A stretch of DNA of 64,000 bases, taken from the NCBI GenBank assembly GCA_054601695.1, contig BAAHQB010000011.1:1116001-1180000 (forward strand), in the 5' to 3' direction. Shown piece after piece: positions 1-64,000 of the stretch. Position 1 is the stretch's first letter; the number at the start of each line of letters is the position of its first letter. A program made the translations under genes and the position numbers. The stretch comes from Amorphochlora amoebiformis (lineage: Eukaryota; Cercozoa; Chlorarachniophyceae). The notes under the pieces were generated by a model. It was not told the origin of the DNA and made no database searches. It saw only the letters and a list, made by a program, of their open reading frames with translations.

Positions 1-157
1 TATATATACATATATATACACATATATATATATATATGTATATGTATATGTATATATATATATATGTATATACTACATATATATCTAATTTTCGTAGTAT
101 TAAATATGCCCAACCTAGTAAATACCCTTTTCTCAATTAATATATTGTAAATTATAA

Positions 158-196
<39 letters not shown>

Positions 197-231
197 CATA
201 TAGATAATTTATATATATATATATGTTTGTT

Positions 232-286
<55 letters not shown>

Positions 287-297
287 TATATAATAAA

Positions 298-356
<59 letters not shown>

Positions 357-606
357 GTATGTGTGTAATATATAAATATTGCGTATTTATATATTATGAA
401 TAACATTTATATATATATATAATATAATGTATTAATATGTACACATGTATACATGTACATATATACATATGTACATATATATATATATATATATGTATGT
501 ATATATATATGTATATGTGTATGTGTGTATATGTGCATATATATATACATTTATATGCCATATACATATATACATACATACACACACACACATATATATA
601 AATATT

Positions 607-679
<73 letters not shown>

Positions 680-682
680 CAG
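1..682. repeat. (TA)n and TA-rich degenerate arrays upstream of the first visible APEX1 exon
   Basis: Nearly pure alternating TA with a few GTA/CATA interruptions. It ends in TATTTCAG at 675-682, the acceptor for the first visible exon, so this is the 3' part of an intron. A short non-repetitive piece at about 85-145 shows no coding signal. Confidence 0.85.
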
Positions 683-10116
<9,434 letters not shown>

Positions 10117-10767
10117 TTAATTTCTGACTGGTTATAAGTTCCGATCGCAATCATCACGCACGCACGGCGGCATTCCAGATGTAAGTCCGGCTTATCAAAG
10201 TCCGGCTTATCAAAGTCCGGCTTATCAAAGTCCGGCTTATCAAAGTCCGGCTTATCAAAGTCCGGCTTATCAAAGTCCGGCTTATCAAGCGCTTATGTTT
10301 TAAATTTTGATTTTTGAGAAACTTCTATTATCGGGGTATATCTACTGTATGATTAGTATGGATCTAGTGTGTCTATGGTTTAGATGGTTTTGACTCGTGT
10401 CCCCTCAATGCTACAGATGCAAAGTTTAAAATGCTATTAGTGCTAGTTTTGGACTGCATTTAGATTTACAATAACAGTATTATACTAGTTGTACAAGCAC
10501 GCGCATGTTCTGATCCCGATTATCATGAGAATCTAAATCTATTTATTCAACTTATCAGCTCAAAGCTCAGCTGTTATGATCATCTATATCTAGTAATTTA
10601 TGAGTATATGCGCTGATACGTACCAGAATTAATATATAAAACTCTAGAAACTAGAATGACAATCCAGCTCCAACTAGTAAGCTGCTTACTAGAGAGGCTA
10701 GCTACTTACTGGACTTCTGAGACAGAAAAGTGGGAGGAAGTGATATCCACCTGTATACTAGCTATAA
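10117..10767. other. Intergenic region between convergent APEX1 and USP stop codons
   Basis: 651 bp between the stop codons, with ordinary mixed composition and no TA array. It contains the 15-bp tandem repeat at 10185-10289 and then AT-rich unique sequence. 3' untranslated regions of both genes should lie here. No coding signal was recognised. Confidence 0.7.
10185..10289 (+). repeat. Perfect 15-bp tandem repeat, 7 copies
   Basis: Unit CCGGCTTATCAAAGT, seven near-identical head-to-tail copies, starting about 70 bp after the APEX1 stop codon. The copies appear perfect, which suggests recent amplification. Confidence 0.95.
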
Positions 10768-26736
<15,969 letters not shown>

Positions 26737-26926
26737 ATCAACACGTCCTTAGGACTGACAGAATCTCTGCCCCGAGCCACCTGGGGCGGCGCCTTGGCTG
26801 GACGGCACCCATAAGCGAACTTTTAAGTTCTCCTGGCTTTTCCGGTTTTAATTCTTCGGTTCCGGGGGGCACTGGCTGCCGATCCCTCTGTGTGCATCCA
26901 AACCGACCTCAAGAGGAGCAAATGAT
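26737..26926. promoter_or_regulatory. Short bidirectional intergenic promoter region
   Basis: Only 190 bp separate the USP start codon (minus strand, 26736) from the start codon of the membrane protein gene (plus strand, 26927). The segment has balanced base composition, includes GC-rich stretches around 26775-26800, and has no (TA)n. It must hold the 5' regions of both genes unless further untranslated exons exist. No TATA box or other defined element was recognised. Confidence 0.5.
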
Positions 26927-28618
26927 ATGATTTTGATTAGCTTTCTCATCGTTAATGGTGTAGAGGCTTCAAGCCATCTCAGGGGAGGCTTGTTTCAACG
27001 CCAAAAAATTTCTCTGACTTCGAGACTTCGAATTTCTCACCCCGCACAGTGTCGCAAGCCCAGATTGGCTTCTCGGGGACAACCAAAGCTGATTGATGGA
27101 GGTCTAGCACATGTGTCGATCGAAAGAATCGCTAAGGATCTGAGTCTCGACCCTCTGCCTGCCGTCGAACAGCAAAATGTCCTCCCGCAGCTTCGCCAAA
27201 GGTTTCCACCGGGTAGGGTATCTTTTGGAGGGATATTGGAACATGCTGGGGAGAAAATTTAGGGTGGTATAGAAGCATCTGACAGTTGTATACTTGGGCT
27301 TTCACACTTCGGATTCAACTTAATGGCTCGAGAACACTTATACTTTCGGTGAAACTGCCCATTCATTCCTTGTGTTCCCGTGTTTGGTTAGGGTTCGCAA
27401 GCATCTGTACACCGCCCTAAGCAATGCTACCGACCTTGTGACTTCCAAGACTAAAATCATCGAAATCGATGAGCTTCATGGCCTCCCTGAAGCAGTCAGC
27501 GTCATCGCAGACGCTCTGGAGACATCATATCTCACGCACCTCGTCGATGCAACGGAAAATGCGACCTGGATTCGCAATAGGCTCTCCGAAATCTACGCTG
27601 TAAGCCCATTCGAATTTTATCAGACATACAACCTAGTTTTCTGACACCTTGCCCGCCCTCAGGATGACCCTGTGTTACGACGCACCTCGGGATTCTACAT
27701 GCGGACTGTCGAATCGCGACTAGTCAGCCTAGTGCATCGCGGTGGCACCTGGCAGCCATCGAGCCGAGATAGCCTGCGTGCGGACGCGGTACAAGCGGCT
27801 GAGAAGTTCTGGAGTGCAGCCAAAGACCCCGTTCGCAAGCGGATTTCCCTCATCATTGAGAGTGCTGCAAAAGAGTACGTCAGGGATCTGAAAAAGGGCA
27901 AAGATGTCATCACCAACGGCAGAAAGGGCTTAGTTGAGGACATTCCCCTCCTCTTCGCAATGTATCTCGACGGCAAACCCCTCGTCGATAACTCGACGCA
28001 ACTAGCGCTTCAGCTCTACACCTCCGGGGCGTGGGGAAGCCCTCTCTCGAAGATCAAGGCCTGGAGCGGGGTGGCGGGATTCATCCTTTTCGGCGTGGCT
28101 CTAGTCTTAGGCTATCCCCTCGCGCCCGCCATACTACCCTTCAGTGCGCTCGCTATAGGCCTATCGCTGGTCCTGGCGTGGGTCGAGAACAAGAATCTGT
28201 ATCGCTTCGATGGGATTGTCCGCCACCCATTCCCACGTGTGAGGATCTCGAGGAGGGTCAAAATGGCACTTGGACTGGCGCTTATTCCGGTGGTCATGTG
28301 CCTAATCGTGTTTCATGGACACGAGCTGGCGGCGTCGGGGAGAAGGATTAAGCACGTAATTCCGTTCATCGGGTGGTCGACACGTCAGGTGTTGCTGTTT
28401 ACGATAGGGCAGAGTATGTCGACGTACACGCAGCTCAAGGCGCACTTCAATGGAGGGATTAACCCGCTGAAAAGCTCTGTGTTTTATATTGCGCTCATTG
28501 ACAACTACTTTGGAGGGCTGAATGTAGCTTATTTTGGTAGGTTGGGTGCGTGTGGGTGTTTGTATATGTGTACATGTGAATTATTAACATATACATATAT
28601 ATATATATATATATATAT

Positions 28619-28655
<37 letters not shown>

Positions 28656-28816
28656 ATATTTCTATTATTTGTTGTACATATATTTGTTTAAATATTTCTT
28701 TGTATATATTTTATATATATATATATATATAATATATATATCTATATATAATATATATATATATGTGTGTATGAATACATATTATATATATATTTATAAT
28801 ATATAATAATATATAT

Positions 28817-28886
<70 letters not shown>

Positions 28887-28981
28887 TATGATGCATTGTT
28901 TACATTGTTTATACATTATATACACATATATATGTATATGTATATGTTTTCATATGTACTTATATGAATATATGTTAAATT

Positions 28982-29023
<42 letters not shown>

Positions 29024-29061
29024 ATATACATATGCGTATATATATATTATTTTATATTATA

Positions 29062-29111
<50 letters not shown>

Positions 29112-29120
29112 CATATATAT

Positions 29121-29186
<66 letters not shown>

Positions 29187-30609
29187 AACATGAGCCCTAA
29201 AATGTTCACATTTACTACATATGTAAATATATATACACATATATTTAAATACCTATACACACACATAGTTTTACCTCTGTCTCTCTCCCTCTCTCCCTCT
29301 CTCATTCTCTCACTCTCTCCCTCTCTCTCTCTCTCTCTATCACTCTCCTTCTCTCTCCCTCTCCATCTCTATCTCTCTCCCTCTCTCTCCCTCTCCATCT
29401 CTCTATCTCTATCCCCCTCTGCCTCTCCCTCTCAATCTCTTTCACTCTGATGCTCTCTCCCTCTCTACCTATCTCCGGTTAGGGTTAGGGTTGGGGTTAT
29501 GGTTAGGGTTACGGTTAGGATTAGGGTTAGGGTTAGGGTTACGGTTAGAGTTAGGGTTAGGGTTTACGGTTAGGGTTAGGGTTAGGGTTAGGGTTAGGGT
29601 TAGGAATAGGGTTAGGGTCAGGGTTAGGGTTAGGGTTACAGTGAGTAGATGAATCTAAAGTACTACCGCAGGCTTTAGACATCAATGGGTCGACCTAGGG
29701 TTAGGGTTAGGGTTAGGGTTAGGGTTAAGGTTAGGGTTAGGGTTAGGGTTAGGGTCGCGGTTAGTTTAGGGTTAGGGTTAGGATTACGCCTAGGCTTAGG
29801 CTTAGGGTTAGACTTAGGGTTAGGGTTAGATTAGGATTAGGCTTAGGCTTAGGGTTGGGGTTAGGGTGTGGAGTTAGGGTTGGGGTTGGGGTTAAGTGTT
29901 AGGGTTAGGGTTAGGATTAAGGGTTACTTTCCGTATCTCCTTCTCTCTATCTCTCTTCCTCTACCTCTCTCTCCCTCTCTATTTCTCTCCCTCTATATCT
30001 CTCCCTCTATATTATATCCCCTTCTCTCTATCTCTCTTCATCTCTCCCTCTCTCCATATTTCTCCCTGTCTCTCTCTCTCTCTTTCTCTTCTCTCTATCA
30101 CACACACATACACTAACCCCCCCCCCCCGCTCTCTCTTCTCTCAGTCGGCTCGGAATCCCGCACCTACGTCCAGCCCAGCGCCCTAACAGTCCTCCGCAA
30201 GATCTACAACTCCCAAGCTCTCAGCCTCTCAGTAAATCAGTTCATCAAGAATCTAAATTTCGTCCTCAAGGGCCAGCGAGTCGACACCCGATACGCGAAA
30301 TTCTCAATAATGTGGAGCTTCACCGGCGGGATAACAGCCAAGCTCATACTCAATCAGATGCTCAATCTCGTCGATACGACGGTCGGGGCCGTGTCTAAGC
30401 TCGGAGCTACTCTGGTCTCGATTCCGCTGAGTGTTACGGAGAATTACATTATACAGAGTCTGAAGGCTGCGGCTTGCTTGAGGTTTATATCAAAGAGGAT
30501 GAGCTTTTTCGGGGCGTTGGGAAGTCTGAGAATAGCGGTGAGTGAGTTTTGGGAGAGGGGGGGAATGGGTATGTATGTGTGTGTGTTGTATTTTTATTAT
30601 GTATGTATG

Positions 30610-30677
<68 letters not shown>

Positions 30678-30769
30678 CATATACATTCACATATGTATTG
30701 AAATACATATTTATGAACGTAAATGTATTATGTATATACTTAAGCACTCGTACGCCCTGAATACAGGTG

Positions 30770-30834
<65 letters not shown>

Positions 30835-31154
30835 TATATACTACATATATATAAATATATACATGTATGTATTCTATTAATTTGTTAACATGCAAAATAT
30901 ATATAAATATATAAATATGTGTGTAACATACATATATATATATATATATACATATATAGTTATATACATGTAATACGTACATATATGTACATATATATAT
31001 ATATATATTTATGTGAAAACTTCATACATACATACATACACAGGACCTCAAACTCCGACCCTCCAAGTTACCGAAGAAGGAACCGAAAGCCCCAGAGGGT
31101 GAAGAAATTATTCGCCTAAAAGGGAGAAAGCTAGCTCCGCTACCCGCTCTGTGA
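26927..31154 (+). CDS. Unrecognised secretory-pathway membrane protein, 619 aa (5 exons)
   Basis: Function not recognised. Exons 26927-27201, 27392-27599, 27663-28536, 30146-30537 and 31044-31154 (stop TGA) join in phase to 1860 nt. The start ATG opens a hydrophobic segment ([13 protein letters not shown]) that looks like a cleavable signal peptide. Residues up to about 290 are mainly hydrophilic, with potential N-glycosylation sites (NATD, NATW, NSTQ). Hydrophobic segments lie at about 296-313, 317-334 and 362-378, the first two forming a hairpin. Exon 4 adds weaker hydrophobic stretches, and the last exon is a short basic tail rich in Lys and Pro. A multi-pass protein of the endomembrane system or cell surface is likely, but this rests on hydropathy read by eye. 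Introns 1 and 2 are short and TA-free. Intron 3 holds TA arrays, CT-rich tracts and a TTAGGG-like block; intron 4 is TA-rich. Confidence 0.85.
29277..30105 (+). repeat. CT-rich tracts flanking a TTAGGG-like block in an intron
   Basis: 29277-29470 and 29940-30105 are CTCTCT-rich. Between them, 29475-29930 is dominated by TTAGGG repeats with TTACGG, TTGGGG and CTTAGG variants and one short unique interruption at about 29640-29695. The whole block sits in intron 3 of the membrane protein gene, just before its acceptor (CTTCTCTCAG at 30136-30145). It resembles telomeric repeat sequence but is interstitial. Confidence 0.9.
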
Positions 31155-32142
31155 TCCAAGTCCCCCGTTATTATGAACCAGACCGTGTTCGCCACCATGC
31201 ATGCATCCATACGTATCATTTAAATATATATAATAGTCAATTTATATTCTAGATGTTATTCTATTAATATCTGGAATATTCTAACCGATACCATGGCCAT
31301 GCTTCGAACGGTTGTGTTAATCATAGCATCACACTGCCAGTCTACAATTAAGGTAACATCACAGCGAATATACATTTTTACTTGATACCAATGATGGAAT
31401 TAATTAGATTACCGGATTAACCTAGTCTACTTGGGATTCTTCTTCTATTTAGCCGCTGTAGTGTAGCCCGTTACTTTATCTATGCATTCTAGCATTGCAT
31501 TGGATGCAGCTAAGTCACCATCTTGCCTCAGGAGTAAATTATCATGAATTAACTTCAATAGAACATCTAGAATTTAAGGACTTTGAACTGCAGCATGGTG
31601 TGATTTATTCACTGTCTAGATAGTTCAGGTCCCACAATGTAATCTGGTACGTACGTGTACTATCTAGACTATACGTATACTAGTACGTGTACGTACGTAT
31701 ACGTATACTACGTGTACGTACGTATCGTATACGTATACTATTACGTATACGTATCTAGATATACGTATAATTTACGGTAAACTAGTACGTATACGTACAC
31801 TGGTACGCATGCGTATACTAGTATGTATACTTATATAATACGTATACATGTACTAGTACGTATACGTATACTAGTACCTACAACATACTGGTATCTATAG
31901 TACCGTATGATAAGTATATACTCTAGGGAGGCTAGAAAGAATACATTTATGAAACACAACACATGACGAAAACGTAAATGTGTACAATACGAAACAGATC
32001 ATCATGTTTTTTAAAAAGTGACATTATTGTACTAATTCATAAGTACTTAAGTACAATGTATTGATATAGTGCAGAATATGATTGACGATTTATCTAGATT
32101 GCGGATATGTACTAGATCTATCTAGTAGATGTATGTGTGTCA

Positions 32143-32190
<48 letters not shown>

Positions 32191-32369
32191 ATAATCTAGA
32201 CAACTTAAGTTCAGTATATCATAGTATGTATATGTACTCAGTCGCAACGGACTTTCTTTACTGGGCTTGCAATTCGCAAGGTTTCAAGTTCATTCAATCA
32301 AATTGAAGTTTTATTCTCAGTTAGAATCTCATTTCAAAAAGCCGCACGTACAAAGCCATGTTTTAGAGC
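31155..32369. other. Intergenic region between convergent membrane protein and ABCA genes
   Basis: About 1.2 kb of mostly unique AT-rich sequence, with a palindromic block at 31640-31910 and one TA array at 32144-32186. Presumed 3' untranslated regions of both genes. No coding signal was recognised. Confidence 0.7.
31640..31910. repeat. Palindromic alternating TACGTATAC / ACTAGT block
   Basis: Built from GTACGTAC, TACGTATAC and CTAGTACG words, most of them self-complementary. It differs from the (TA)n arrays in its regular CpG steps and is confined to this intergenic region. Confidence 0.8.
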
Positions 32370-63100
<30,731 letters not shown>

Positions 63101-64000
63101 CTACCCATTTATACGGATGACCACGATTATAAAGCGTCAGAGCCCCAAGGACGAGAGCAAACAGCGCGCGGTAAAGCACGCTGTGCGCCTTGGGGTTGGC
63201 CATCCTCTTGGGTTCCGGAAACCCCCCCAATTGACCTCTAAGAATCTGTCCGGACTGCTATATTTCCTTAATTTCGCGGCTGGAGGGCGACCGCGTGCAT
63301 TTCCTAAACGTTGCGAACGCCATTCCAAGACCATGATGCGATTTAGGGCGGGAATGTCGCGGTTGCACCTTCTACAGGTATGATTTTCTTTGAAGTGTGC
63401 GAAATTTCCTCGAATTTGCGGGCTTACCTGACGGGAATTCACTTTTTTTATTTGTGCCGGTGACATGTTCAAGTCCCGAGCCGGTGTGGCAGTCGCTCAG
63501 GTAGTCTTGGGCGTCTCGATGGTACGTTAAATTTTGTTGCTTATCGTTTTGATTTCTTCCCAGGGCCCTTCATCTGGTTTATGCAATAGAGAAATGACGA
63601 TTGTGGAGGCTAGTCACAATCAATGGAATTGAAAACAAGGTTTGACAATCTCAGGTGATTTTCCATCGCGGGACCCATCTCAAGCTGCGCCAAATGGGGT
63701 ACGCGCCTGCTCGCTTACTTGCGAACACCGCAAAGGTGTCAACATCCAATTTTCGTAGATTGCAACCCGTCCCATCCAAACCAGAATTTACCCTTTTAAC
63801 GCAACCCATCTGCGATCGCTGAACACATTTTCTCTTTTTGCATGCCGATATCTCCCTATTCTTTCTTGATGTCACCTCCTGTTCCTTATGGATTCCTCCT
63901 CTTCCACTTCCCCTCTCTCACCTTCGCCCCGAACCTCTCTGAACAGAAACGGGAAACCAGCTCGTGCGACCTAAATCCGGAGGAGGCGGCAATTTTGCTA
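63101..64000. other. Unresolved TA-free region upstream of the first ABCA exon called
   Basis: Mixed-composition sequence with open frames on both strands: a plus-strand frame at 63117-63383 ending at a GTATGA donor-like site, and minus-strand frames at 63137-63472 and 63651-63875. None matches the expected ABCA Walker A or Q-loop of NBD1 or any family recognised here. It may hold ABCA 5' exons with poor motifs, or part of another gene. Confidence 0.4.

Noticed and set aside
29475-29930. Chromosome end or telomere
   Set aside because: The block is degenerate, interstitial, and inside an intron of a gene with exons on both sides.
63117-63383. Plus-strand gene start at 63117
   Set aside because: The open frame of 88 codons has a donor-like end but no recognisable family, and it overlaps sequence expected to belong to the ABCA 5' region. 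Kept only as unresolved.

Overview
The window is eukaryotic nuclear DNA dominated by (TA)n arrays. Almost every array lies inside a spliceosomal intron. Candidate exons were recognised by protein family motifs, then bounded with GT-AG (rarely GC-AG) splice sites, and accepted when the codon phase carried across each junction. This gives four intron-rich protein-coding genes. The organism cannot be named from sequence alone. Many tiny exons, introns full of (TA)n, TTAGGG-like blocks and a tRNA-derived SINE-like repeat fit an intron-rich eukaryote, possibly a protist or alga.

Layout: (1) 683-10116, plus strand: an APEX1-type AP endonuclease, with the extreme N-terminus missing or outside the window. 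(2) 26736-10768, minus strand: a complete USP3-like ubiquitin-specific protease, 21 exons and about 818 residues, with a PHD finger spliced into the middle of its catalytic domain. (3) 26927-31154, plus strand: an unrecognised 619-residue protein with a signal peptide and membrane segments, 5 exons. (4) 63100-32370, minus strand: an ABCA-type full ABC transporter from the middle of NBD1 to its stop codon, 53 exons and about 1227 residues. Its 5' end (TMD1 and Walker A of NBD1) lies beyond the window or in the unresolved 63.1-64 kb stretch.

Genes 1 and 2 are convergent (651 bp apart, with a 15-bp minisatellite between them). Genes 2 and 3 are divergent, with 190 bp between start codons. Genes 3 and 4 are convergent. 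No shared pathway is evident, although DNA repair and a chromatin-reading deubiquitinase are neighbours.

The main points of interest are the PHD finger inside the USP catalytic core; repeated decayed copies of exon ends beside their parent exons; an in-frame tandem duplication of a 51-nt exon in the ABCA linker; and (TA)n arrays that themselves supply the GTATAT donors and TATATAG acceptors.
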